A model generated the notes under the pieces. It ran no database searches. It saw only the letters and a program-made list of their open reading frames with translations, and had not been told where the DNA came from. 64,000 bases of DNA from Phytophthora sp. 'mugwort'. Lineage: Eukaryota > Oomycota > Peronosporomycetes > Peronosporales > Peronosporaceae. Numbering within the stretch: the first letter of the stretch is position 1; each line of letters opens with the position of its first letter. The position numbers were made by a program, and so were the translations under genes. Shown here piece after piece: positions 20,296 through 30,165 of the stretch. Where the stretch lies: positions 124,001 through 188,000 of the forward strand of contig JAUCEF010000007.1 of NCBI GenBank assembly GCA_033558025.1. Direction: 5' to 3'.

Positions 20296-21635
20296 ATGCT
20301 CCCGACTGCACGGCTGCTCCGATTTGCGCTAAGGAAGGCGGTACCCGCCACTGCGACTCTGCAATTGCGAGGTCTCCATGCGTCAGCTGCGGTGCCGGCT
20401 CGTCGAAATCGCAGAGGTTCGCCCAGCCGCTCGTCGTCCAAACCGGCGGCGGTCTTCCCAGACAGCGAGGTACTTCGGCAATGGCAATAAACTGCAGCGT
20501 AAGAGGTTTCTATTTGGTAGCAAGGTGTGCTAATAAACCGATATATTGCCAGGATGACGAAGAGGAGTTTGTCAAGTGGTTCGAGCAGATGCAGACGCAG
20601 TATCCGAGCAAGGCTCTGTCCAAGGACGAGGAGCTGCTGGATACGATGGAGCTGATCGACGACGAGGAAGACGAATACGACGATGGCGAAGACCCAGACG
20701 AAGAGGCCGAAAAGTTTCTGGACGAAGCGGAAGAGCTCTTTCGTCTGAGCCCCGCTGAGTTTCAGAAGCGAATGGACACGTTTGACCAGCGTCACGCCGA
20801 TGAAGAGGACGACGAGGAGGGCGACAGCGAGGACGGAATTGACCGCGCTACTGAACGCATCCCAAAGAAGAAGCTGTTGAAGGTGCTGGGGGAGCTGAAA
20901 CCGAACGCTACGTCGACGAGCAAGAACGCCGAGCGAATGCTGAACACGAGCATGAGTACGTTGTCGACAGTATCATCGCGTTGATGGTGCTACTCCTGTA
21001 CTGACTGGGTCATGTGGTTTATCGCTTTCGATTATGTCTTCACCTTAGAAAATAAGAACATGGCTCCTCTGGAGAAGAAGCCGAAACAGCCTAAGGCTGA
21101 GCGTGTGACGTATCGCCAAGAGAGCGTAGGCATCGCCGTGCTGGAGTTCGTGCAGAACCTGCTGGTAGAGGATGCAGATGTGTCCGGAGCAGACATTGTG
21201 CCTACAATTGTCGAGGTAAAAAAAGCCACAATGTGACAGTAGTCCCTTTAACACGCTATGTCTCTGAACACGTGGCTGACTCCATCGACTTGCATCTCAC
21301 AGGCAAACGTCTCGCCTGATCTGCGCCGGATTGTGCTCTTCTGGGAGCCCGTACGCCTGGACTCAGAGAACCAGACGATTGGCAAGAAGAAAGTGGACGC
21401 TGTAAAGAACCGACTTCAACGCCAAGAGCGCTGGGTCCGCCGTAACGTCACTTATCACCTGAACTTGAAGGTTCGTCGGCTAACTTGAAGTGTGCAGTCG
21501 TAGCCAAATACTGACATGCGGTTTGTCTTTGTAAAGTATTCTCCTGTTGTCCTGTTCAAGCAACAAAAGGAGGCCAAGGATGAAGAGGCACGGATGCTGT
21601 TTGAGGAAGAAATGAAGTGGCTGGACAAGGTATAA
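20296..21635 (+). CDS. Mitochondrial ribosome-binding factor A (RbfA) family
   Basis: Five exons in phase (20296-20469, 20553-20955, 21049-21215, 21303-21470, 21537-21635) give 336 residues. The start is the ATG in CCACCATGC. The N-terminus is Arg/Ala/Ser-rich without acids (MLPTARLLRFALRKAVPATA), a typical mitochondrial presequence. A very acidic segment follows. The C-terminal half has the RbfA KH-like fold signature: RQESVGIAVLEFVQNLL, then ANVSPDLRRIVLFWEP, then RWVRRNVTYHLNLKYSPVVLF. RbfA binds the small ribosomal subunit during late 16S/12S rRNA maturation; here the subunit would be mitochondrial. One donor (GTTCGT) is non-typical but needed for frame. Confidence 0.85.
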
Positions 21636-21855
21636 ACTCGTTCTCTTCACGCCGCAACAAAATCAAAGGAGACACTTGTGTTGGGATTGCATTTCCCACT
21701 TACGGATCTCAACTCTGAGTTACTACTTAAAGTACCGGTACGTCATGGTATAGACTTGTATCATGAGGCTACTCGTCACTTGCCCGCCCAGCATACAAAG
21801 CACGATCCAAATTGAAGGGGGAAGCGTTGCGACGGCACCTGTTCTTTTCAACTGC

Positions 21856-22785
21856 TTACTTCTGCACCAGCTCGTAGAGGTCCGAGCGCGTCTGGTTCGT
21901 AGTCGGTATGTTGCGACGCATTTCCTCAAGCTTTTCCATGTCCATCTCGGCGTATACAATGGACTCGGCGTGACCGCAGGTGGCCACAACTTCGCCCCAG
22001 GGAGAGATGACCGTGGAGTGGCCCCAGGCCTGGTAACCGCCCTCGGGCCCACGGGCAGGCGAGGTTGCCGCCACGTATAGCTGATTATCCACGGCGCGGG
22101 CACGCTGCAGGAGCTCCCAGTGCGCCGGTCCCGTGGTGAGGTTGAAGGCGCCCGGGAAGAGTAGCACCTTGGCACCCTGCTTCTTCATAAGCATGGATAG
22201 TTCGGGAAAACGGATGTCGTAACAGATACCGACGCCCATCTTGCCGTAGGGAGTGTCGAAGAGTGTCATGCTGTTGCCCGGCGAGAGTGTGTCCGATTCC
22301 TTGAAGGTGATCTTGCCGGGCACATCAATGTCAAAGAGATGCACCTTGCGGTGCTTACCGAGGATCTCGCCCTCGGGCGAGAAAATGACGCTCGTGTTGT
22401 AGACCTTACCGGCCGCGTCCTTCTCGGGGATGGAGCCACCTACCAGGTAGATCTGGAGCTTGGCCGCGAGCTGAGACAGAGCGAACGTGGACGGGTGGTT
22501 CTTCTCGTCCAGTAGCGCCTTGTTGTCCGGGATCTCTTCAGCGTACTGCGGGAAGGACGTGGTAGCGTACGGCGAGTTCCAGCACTCGGGCAGCGACACC
22601 ACCTGCGCCGCGTTCTTGGCGGCCTCGGTCACGGCGGCGGTGGCCGTTGCGATGTTCTTCTGCTTGTCGTCGCCCACGGCGATCTGGCACAATGCCAATT
22701 TAAACCTGGGGGCGATTGTGCTCATTAGGCTTGAAAGACGCGGCGCGAGCGAGCGAGCTTGGGATCTGATGGCGCGGCCGAGCAT
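21856..22785 (-). CDS. NIT2: Nitrilase-superfamily omega-amidase (NIT2-like)
   Basis: Single exon, 309 residues from ATG 22785. The catalytic Glu-Lys-Cys triad is visible in the conserved blocks around SLPECWNSPY (Glu region), GKHRKVHLFDIDVPG (Lys) and GVGICYDIRFPE (Cys). The HLFDIDVPG and LFPGAFNLTTGPAHWELL blocks match NIT2 omega-amidase, which hydrolyses alpha-ketoglutaramate and alpha-ketosuccinamate. Residues before the second Met (position 22725, MSTIAPRFKLALCQ) are basic and Ser/Arg-rich (MLGRAIRSQARSLAPRLSSL). They look like a mitochondrial targeting signal, so dual localisation through two starts is possible. It is divergent from the next gene with a gap of under 200 bp. Confidence 0.92.
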   Translation of the reverse strand: MLGRAIRSQARSLAPRLSSLMSTIAPRFKLALCQIAVGDDKQKNIATATAAVTEAAKNAAQVVSLPECWNSPYATTSFPQYAEEIPDNKALLDEKNHPSTFALSQLAAKLQIYLVGGSIPEKDAAGKVYNTSVIFSPEGEILGKHRKVHLFDIDVPGKITFKESDTLSPGNSMTLFDTPYGKMGVGICYDIRFPELSMLMKKQGAKVLLFPGAFNLTTGPAHWELLQRARAVDNQLYVAATSPARGPEGGYQAWGHSTVISPWGEVVATCGHAESIVYAEMDMEKLEEMRRNIPTTNQTRSDLYELVQK

Positions 22786-22959
22786 CCTGTGCGGCTTTCC
22801 CCGATCCCCATCACGAGCCTCGTTATGTAGAACCACATATTTGTTTAAATGCATTTCTAACATGATTCCGATGTGGCAATCAATCGTTTCTATTAATGTG
22901 CACCACAGCCAAGTTGAATTCGCGTATCACCATCACCCATCTTTACACCTGCCATCGAC

Positions 22960-23843
22960 ATGCTGCCTCTGCGGGTACGGCGCTCATCCGACGGGATGAA
23001 CGAGAGGGGTCTGTTTAATGACCTGTTTGTTGCTGTAGTTTGCCTACCAGATCCGCCATATTGCCTCTCGCCAAACGGCGCTGCGCCGTCTCAGCTACGG
23101 GGGTTCGGCCCCTCACGCCGGCGGCCAGGACAACTCGAGTTTTTTCACGCTACTTGGGCTGGCAGGCGTCATTGGGTACCCCGCTCCCCATGCGGTTGCT
23201 GCTATCAATCTGAGCCGTGTTAACGTTGCTGTTGTGCTGTGGTTGTCTGCAGTGGCGTCGCGTACGTGTACTACGACCCGGATGTGCTCCCGGCAAGCGT
23301 GAAAAAGTGGCTGCCGATTCAGGAGCCCGAGGGCCACGGCATGAGTCTGGAGGAGTACGAGCAATGGCGCGCCAAGCAGGCAGGATATCCGACGATTGTC
23401 ACGCAGAAAAATGAGGAAGAAGAAACTAAATCTGCGCACTCAAAGGAGGAGGAGGATGTCGAGCCGCCAAACATGGACGGTTCGTACAAATTGTAGCCGA
23501 CTTTATTGCCGCATCACGACATGATGGCATTAACTTGGACATTGCGCTGCTGGCGCAGACGATATTCCGATTCCACACGGAGACGTATCTCCGACGGAAA
23601 TGAAGGCATCGCTGGAGAAGCTTCTAGCTGAAGCTCGTGAAAATGAGGCCGCGTTCATTGCTGACATTAAGTCCAACAGGGTCCCGGTATCCGAGGAAGA
23701 TCGCCAGATGGTGCGTTGAGTGGGACCGTAAAGTGCAGACTCGTTGTGGTGACTAATAATTTTGCTGTGCGCAGTTGCAAGCGTTTAAGGATGAGAAGGC
23801 CAGACTAAAGAAGCAGCTCAAGTTCCTGAAGTCCAGTAAGTAA
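22960..23843 (+). CDS. Small membrane protein with coiled coil, probably mitochondrial; function unknown
   Basis: Five exons in phase (22960-22974, 23039-23175, 23253-23479, 23559-23710, 23775-23843) give 199 residues. The first exon has only five codons (MLPLR). The N-terminus is basic and acid-free (FAYQIRHIASRQTALRRL), consistent with mitochondrial import. A hydrophobic stretch (FFTLLGLAGVIGGVAYVYY) is a likely single membrane span. The rest is charged and helical (EYEQWRAKQAG, then a Glu/Lys-rich linker and LQAFKDEKARLKKQLKFL), a probable coiled coil. I do not recognise the family. A perfect donor (GTAAGT) overlaps the stop, so an alternative C-terminus reaching into the convergent ALG6 3' end is possible. 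Confidence 0.65.
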
Positions 23844-24002
23844 CGCGAGCATGCCCATTTTGCTGACCACACTGCTGTAAGCTGACATCGCAGCTGAGCA
23901 AGCGGCGAGAGGTTCCAATCGATTTAGTAACAGACATGACCAAATGAAGTGCATGCGGTACAAATGGCAGCTATTATTTGCACCATATCGGGTCTCGCAC
24001 AG

Positions 24003-26050
24003 CTACTCTTTCTTGGCCTTCGTGCGCTTCGTCTCTGCGCTCCACTGCCAGTACGTCAAATACACGAGTACCAGCAGAAACTGACCACAGGAATACGCAG
24101 CGAAGACGTAGTCATGGATGTGGGGATATCGTGCGGGTGGGCTAATCCACTCTTGTGCGGCATGGATGACTACAATTCCTACAAGTGAAACCTACACCAG
24201 ACGAACACAGTTAGCTACGTGAGCTTTAAGATCGCAATCGCAAAGCGACAGTTCATACCATGATATAAGCACGGAAGAGGGGATGTGCGCTACCATCCTG
24301 CTTGTAGCCAGGCGCAAGGTCGGCTTGCTGTACGTGGAGGTGCTTCGCAGTTCCCGACATAAGGAATGGAGCTACCGCCACACTCGCGTAAGCGAGCTGC
24401 ACTACGATGTATGGAAGTACAAGACCATCTTTCTTCAGGAGAAAGTACATACTGCATAGGAAGATAGCAACATAAGTGGCAGTCAAACAGTTAGGTAAAA
24501 AAAAAAACAGCTTGCCCATAAAAACTGTAACAAGGCGCAAACCTGAAAGTTGACAGCACGCTGAACCATCCCGCGAGAAGTGCGTTATGCGCAAAAAGAA
24601 ATGAAATCGGCAATAAAGGCAACAGGATTGTCTTCTCGTGGACTGTTGAAGCCACCACGAGCCGCACATGACGTTAGCACAGGAAGCATCAACACATTTG
24701 GTCTTAAATCTGCGTACCTTGGAAAGAAAACAAGAAAAATGAGAGCGAGCAGATTGCAAGTGACAACACAAATCGTAGATTTGTTGGTTTTCGTCGTAAC
24801 AGGTCAATGACCGAAGGAGAAAAACCGATGAAGGTCATCATCGTGCTGTAAAGTTCGAAAAAACATAACAATTAACAACCTTTATATTATAAGACCAACA
24901 ACATTAGTTACAATTGCAACTTACCATAAACGCATTTGTAGTGAGGGGGTCACATGCCGGCGGATCTTGAGAATGAAGTCGGCGATGCACCAAAAGTTTG
25001 CAACCTTGTCCTCGAAAAGCCCTCGACCAAACGGAAAGATTCGATGAACAACTAGCGAGAAACGTTAGTCTCCGAAGTATGTCAGCTACATCGATAAAAC
25101 ATAGTTTACCTTGTGCTACCGCTGACAAACAAGTCTCTTCGGCTGATGAGTAGACGCAAAACGGGAACCACATCAACGCGAAGGTAGCAATAACCGCGAC
25201 CGTAAGCTTGACCAGATGGAAAATGCACATTTTCCGATAAAGGCAACGCACAAGAAGAAATACTCCAAATGCAGGAGCGTAGTACAGCGCCATTTGCTTA
25301 AAATTTAGCGCGAGACAGTAGCAGATACTGCCAAGAAACTCATGCCCCTGCATGATCAAAGCCACGGCCAATGCTGTTAAGCCCAAACACACATTGTTGT
25401 ACTGTTTTCACATGAAAAGTAGAATAGTGTCACACTCGCGCATAAATCAGATAAACTATCAACCCGTAGCAGAAATAATAGCTCCATCCTTGGCGTACCT
25501 GAAAGTGGCCATGGTCGATGAGCAAAACCGCCGGTTGGAGCAAAACCAACAGAAGGAACGCCGTACGTCGCGTCCACTGTTCGCTGCCGTAGATTGCTCG
25601 TGCCACACAAAAGACCGCCGGGATAAAGAGAACTATGTCGCACAGCAGTACGGATGCGCGCATGAACACCTTGCTGCTCGCCGACTCGTATCCCCTCGAG
25701 CTCGTGAGCTCCACCATGGCGGGCTCCGTGACTTCGGCCACTCGTCCGAAGAGATACGAAACGTAAGCGCTCAGAGGCGGGTAATCCAAACCCCAGTACA
25801 GCAGATCGTTGGACGTGGTGTTAAAGTACCAGTCGGAGACCGGCAAGTTGATCGTGATCTCCATCCAGTGGCGCTGCGCTTCATAGTCACCAAACATGGG
25901 TGGCGTATGTTCTCCGGAGTAGGAGTGAAGCCCCACCAGCCAGCGTACAAGCGCGACTAGAAGCCACACCAGCCACGAACCCGCCCTCTTCTCGTCATTC
26001 TCGTCCAAGAATTGCAGACCCCGCTGCAGCAGCGACGCCTCCGTGCTCAT
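24003..26050 (-). CDS. ALG6: Dolichyl-P-Glc:Man9GlcNAc2-PP-dolichol glucosyltransferase (ALG6-like)
   Basis: Multi-exon ER membrane protein; first exon 26050-25499, second from 25401, and the last ends with TAG at 24005-24003. Near the N-terminus are the ALG6/ALG8 family motifs HSYSGEHTPPMFGDYEAQRH and YWGLDYPPLSAY, followed by DHGHFQYNNVCLGL across the first intron. Later blocks include LNFKQMALYYAP, HRIFPFGRGLFEDKVANFWC and FQVHEKTILLPLLP. Many hydrophobic spans separate them. The GDYEAQRHWMEIT motif favours ALG6, which adds the first glucose to the N-glycan precursor in the ER lumen. The C-terminus ends KAKKE, a KxKxx-type ER retrieval signal. It is convergent with the gene ending at 23843. 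Confidence 0.9.
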
Positions 26051-26230
26051 GGTGCCGTTTTTGAAGTGATGACGCGGCGCAATACTTGTGTTAGTGACAT
26101 TATGTCACTTGTAAGCGAGATGTGGTCCACGTTAAAGTCGCAACTTCAAGCGCCGCGATCGTGATCTGCTGCATACTGAAGCCTGACGACGTCATACCCA
26201 AACGCGCCACTAGCTTTCGTCTGCCCTCCC

Positions 26231-27319
26231 ATGACTCTAGCCAATCGTATTGCCATCGTTACGGGCGCCGCCTCCGGGCTGGGCCGAGCCACGGCCACTC
26301 GCTTCGTGCAAAACGGGGCACGCGTGATCCTGTGCGACCTCCCGACCAGCGACGGCGTCAACGTGGCCAGAGAGCTCGGCGTCTCGTGCCACTTCAGTCC
26401 CACAGATGTGCGCTTGTATGGGCCTTTATAACTTTTTTCTATAGCTCGCATACTTATCGGGGCGTGTTGTGCGTTTTGTTGTCTTGTAGGTAACGAACGA
26501 GGACGACGTGGCAGCTGCGGTGCGGCTTTCATGGTTATAAAAGTTTTACAAGCTCTAGAAGTGACGGTATGATAACTTTTTGTGGGGTTTGGTATTATGT
26601 TTAGTTGGACTTGGCCGAGTCTGCTTTCGGCGAGCCCGTGAATACCGTCGTTAATTGCGCGGGCATCGCGCTGGCTGTCAAGACGCTGAGCAAGAAAGGT
26701 GTGCATCAATTGTTCCAGTTCCAGCAGACCCTCAATGTCAACACGGTTGGATCCTTCAACGTCGCGCGTCTCTCAGCTGAGCGGTGAGCGACATTTACCA
26801 GTTTACTTGTGACAGAAGGTACCAGCAAATGGTGACGCTCACGATAATATTTTGTGTAGAATGTCGAAGACGAGACCGGGTCCGGGTGGCGAGCGTGGCG
26901 TTATCATCAACACGGCCAGTATCGCTGCTTACGATGGACAGATTGGCCAGGCAGCGTACGCTGCTAGCAAAGGCGCCATCGTAGGAATGACGTTACCTCT
27001 TGCTAGAGACCTCGCGGCCTATGGCATTCGTGTGAACACCATTGCGCCAGGTACAGCCCGTCTTCATGCGCACTTGGTAGGTACTGTATTACCAGGACTG
27101 ACTCAACGCCATCGTTTCACCTTAGGTTTGTTCATGACACCTCTGCTGGCGGGACTCCCGGAGAAGGTGCAACAACAACTGGGCGAGACTGTTCCATTCC
27201 CAAGCCGCTTGGGCAAGCCCGAGGAGTACGCGCAGTTGGTGCACGCCATTATTGACAGCAAGATGTTAAACGGTGAAACAATTCGCCTGGACGGCGCACT
27301 TCGCATGCCACCGAAATGA
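26231..27319 (+). CDS. HSD17B10: Short-chain dehydrogenase, 3-hydroxyacyl-CoA dehydrogenase type-2 (HSD17B10)-like
   Basis: Five to six exons. The first starts at ATG 26231 with the NAD-binding [16 protein letters not shown] short exon near 26492 (TNEDDVAAA) and one near 26606 ([20 protein letters not shown], the NAG motif) follow. The next carries [21 protein letters not shown] with catalytic Ser and the Y-x3-K ([12 protein letters not shown]). The last exon begins after APG at about 27126 ([18 protein letters not shown]) and ends [17 protein letters not shown]. This ending is diagnostic for HSD17B10, a mitochondrial enzyme of isoleucine/short-chain acyl-CoA oxidation that in animals is also an RNase P subunit. 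No targeting peptide is obvious. It is divergent from ALG6. Confidence 0.9.
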
Positions 27320-27423
27320 AGCAGTGAACGGTGTAAGGCGAACGTACGTAACGTGAAGATGCACATTTCGTCGTTAATGATCAAATAAATACTGTGGTTC
27401 TTGTGAGCTATTTGCTACGTTAT

Positions 27424-29289
27424 CTAGAATCGGTATGATGGTTGCACGTAATCTCGACCGATGAGGTCGAAGAGGTCTTTCTCAGATGTGATTTCAAGAA
27501 GTTTTTCTTGTCCAAGAGCTTCCGCCACACTGGCATAAATGCATTCGAAAGAGGTGTCAGGAATCTCTCGCAGTGATCGCTTCAAGAGGTCGCCGAAAAA
27601 TGCTAAAACAAAGGTTTCTGGGCCTGTAAAATACAGCAGTGCGAACCAGCTTCTTGGTGGGCAGAAAACCTTGACGTCCAGCAAAAGCGTGCGATCCTTA
27701 AACGGAATAACGCAAGCCCCTCGAGTACTTGAAAGCCGTCGCATCGCTCCATTCTGAATCACATTTGCAGTTGTCAGCGCTGCTGTCACGTCCTTAAGCA
27801 TTTTATGATCTGTTTCCGTTTTTGAGCTTGTCGATTCCCTTTCTGGAGTAGGGACTGCAACGAGGACGTCAAGCACGGAAATGAATGCGGCGCCACGGGA
27901 GAAAGAGCCACACGGAAAAACCTGCACGTCTTCATTCCAGTTCGTAAGATGTATGAGGATGGCTTGAAATGCCGTTTTCCCGTCTTGCTGACTGATCAGG
28001 GGTCGTCGAATGATTGGTGAAGAGTTATCTGCCTTCCAGCCTAAATATTCCATCCCGATGCGCAATTGCTCGATAGATGAAAGTCCGTGAGTCACTGCGC
28101 GATGCTGCTTGTCTGCGAGTTGACACACGTTAAGCTGGTCGCAATCCTGCTCTTCTACCAGGCGCAATGCTTGGCTCGGTTTCATCCCGTAGATATGGAG
28201 CAGCGCTCGCATTTTATCCCACTTCGATGGCGCCTGCTTAGAGCCACCTTCAGGCGCATCAGTAAAGTACAGCTCTTGCTGGTGAAGGTAATTCTGCTTG
28301 TATTTGTCCCAGTACCGAGCGATTTGACGCCATACTTCATGCGCCACTCCTACGACTGTCGACTTTTTCGACACGTAGTCGGACAGCATTATGTCTCGCT
28401 CTAAAGACGCTATACCCAGCACATCGGCCTCCCACATGGCAGTAAACACTCTCCGGGCGAACTTGCAGGCTTGCAGACGCCAACGCTGCTGGCCTAGCCA
28501 TTCACTCCGAGCGATGAACTCATCCAGCGCCTGAAGACAGAATAGCAGCATCGGTCGCCGGATAGGACCTTGATGCATCTCGCAAGACTCCCCGTCGCTT
28601 TCCAGCCAACATGGTGACAGCTCGCACATGCGGTCAGTATCATAGTAATCCGCAAGCTCCAGACGCACACTGGCAGGCGGTTTCTCTGATATCATACCGA
28701 TGTTGACCAGCGTCGTCACTGGCAACGGCGCGTGCTTGACACCGTTTTTATTACTTGTGCTATCGTGCTTCGTCTCCAGCTCGAACTCGAAGCGCACGTG
28801 CTGGTCCTGTCGCTTCTGACTGTTGCCGGTGCTGCTGTTGAAGCTGCTGTTGGCCGTGGTCATAGGCAGGAAAAGCATGCTGTCTGCCATGGACTCATTG
28901 TACGAGGAGCTTTGCTGGCTCGCTCCGAAGCTGCCGATCACGCTGGTGCGCGGGGCGCCCAACTCGACCGACTCGAACGATTCGCAAGTGAGCGAGTGAG
29001 AGGGCACAAACATCGTCAGCTTTTGTGTTTCGCTGCTAGCCTCTGGAATGGAAGCCGGCGCTGCAGCTGTCGCAGTTGCAGCAGCATCAGCCTCGTGGAC
29101 CCTGAAGGTGCAGCTTCTCGAGGCGCCATCCTTGGGTTGCTCGGGGCCAAAGAAGGCGCCTTGCAGCGGGCGAATCTCAGGCGGGTCCTCATCCAACAGT
29201 TGGGCCAGGTCAGCGAAAAACTTACGCTTGCGCTGCGGATGCAGCGTCCGCCGCGGCGACGGCACGAAGGCGGAAGCCAAGTCCGGCAT
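27424..29289 (-). CDS. DNA polymerase family X-like protein lacking one catalytic aspartate
   Basis: Intronless, 621 residues from ATG 29289. The N-terminal 250 residues are Ser/Thr-rich with no known domain. A pol beta-like 8-kDa (lyase-like) region follows (LDEFIARSEWLGQQRWRLQA), without the GIG hairpin. A fingers-like HhH follows (LLHIYGMKPSQALRLVEE, LSSIEQLRIGMEYLG). The palm has VFPCGSFSRGAAF (460 onwards). Where pol beta has GDMDVL, this protein has SVLDVL: the first Asp is Val472 (codon 27876-27874) and the second is kept as Asp474. The third is kept in LLLDVKVF (Asp538), followed by ALLYFTG and the thumb SEKDLFDLIGRDYVQP. Loss of a metal-ligand Asp predicts no normal nucleotidyl transfer. 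Extra upstream codons to 29658 start at a non-ATG and were excluded. Confidence 0.78.
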   Translation of the reverse strand: MPDLASAFVPSPRRTLHPQRKRKFFADLAQLLDEDPPEIRPLQGAFFGPEQPKDGASRSCTFRVHEADAAATATAAAPASIPEASSETQKLTMFVPSHSLTCESFESVELGAPRTSVIGSFGASQQSSSYNESMADSMLFLPMTTANSSFNSSTGNSQKRQDQHVRFEFELETKHDSTSNKNGVKHAPLPVTTLVNIGMISEKPPASVRLELADYYDTDRMCELSPCWLESDGESCEMHQGPIRRPMLLFCLQALDEFIARSEWLGQQRWRLQACKFARRVFTAMWEADVLGIASLERDIMLSDYVSKKSTVVGVAHEVWRQIARYWDKYKQNYLHQQELYFTDAPEGGSKQAPSKWDKMRALLHIYGMKPSQALRLVEEQDCDQLNVCQLADKQHRAVTHGLSSIEQLRIGMEYLGWKADNSSPIIRRPLISQQDGKTAFQAILIHLTNWNEDVQVFPCGSFSRGAAFISVLDVLVAVPTPERESTSSKTETDHKMLKDVTAALTTANVIQNGAMRRLSSTRGACVIPFKDRTLLLDVKVFCPPRSWFALLYFTGPETFVLAFFGDLLKRSLREIPDTSFECIYASVAEALGQEKLLEITSEKDLFDLIGRDYVQPSYRF

Positions 29290-29591
29290 CTTCAAACTAC
29301 TGCATCCAATTGGAAGCTGGTATGTAATGATGGTGTGGCGTGATGATGCGACTGCGTACGAGCGAAGCCACCAGTGACTGGACGTAAAGTGACGCACGCG
29401 TCCACGACGTGATTGAGCTACCGTAGGCGCCACACTGTACCGAGCCGACTTTGTGGCTTTACGCGCGGCCCTATTCGCCGCAGTGTCAGGGCTCTCTGCC
29501 ATCGGTTTTTTGGCAGCTGTGACCGTGATGGCGCGCGGCATACTGGGCTCAAGACACTTGACGGGAAGAGGCGCTGACACCTTGACTCGTG

Positions 29592-29596
29592 ATTGG
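29592..29596 (-). promoter_or_regulatory. CCAAT box upstream of the polymerase X homologue
   Basis: ATTGG (coding-strand CCAAT, in GAGCCAATCACG) lies about 300 bp before the ATG at 29289. The remaining gap 29600-30165 holds no gene that I can support. Confidence 0.25.
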
Positions 29597-30165
29597 CTCG
29601 GTTCTGCGGGTCTGATTCGACGACTGTGACACGGCTGTCTCTGTACGCCGATACTCACTTCCGGGATGTATTGGCAAAAGTCTATTTTTTATTTATTTGA
29701 TTGCTCAATAAAACAAATCCGTTAGGTACATCAATTCAAAATAACAAATGTGGACCGCCGACTCTTTTTAATTTGGTACCTGCGATAACTATTATTATTG
29801 ATCAAACGATTATCATAATCATAGGAAGGTCTTCATCCAGGGGTGGGGCTGTGAAAAATCTGTCTAGTCAGCTGGGTTGCGCCAGGAGAATTCTTCGGTC
29901 AGTCCGGCCGTCACTCGCTCAAGTCATTCCTCTCGAGGGTGGCACCAGCAGTCATCTCAGTCGTAACTCCGCTCAGCGCCGAAACGTCCGCCCGCGAGCG
30001 CCACTGCAGACCAAACGCCCACAGCGGCCACTGCCTGCGACAGCTACCAAGCCAGTCGCATCTCCCACACGAGGCGTCCACACCCATATATCCTCGTGAG
30101 GCTTACGCCAGAGAGCAGCACGTGCACGCGCTCGAGGTCCAGTTAGTTTACTTCCCCTCCCCAAC

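Noticed and set aside
28732..29343. 203-residue plus-strand ORF
   Set aside because: It is antisense to the polymerase X homologue and has no motif.
29700..30165. Plus-strand ORF 29701-30099 before the homeodomain gene
   Set aside because: Its reading frame is not joined to the homeodomain exon and its content is Arg/Ser/Pro-rich, as expected of a 5' UTR.
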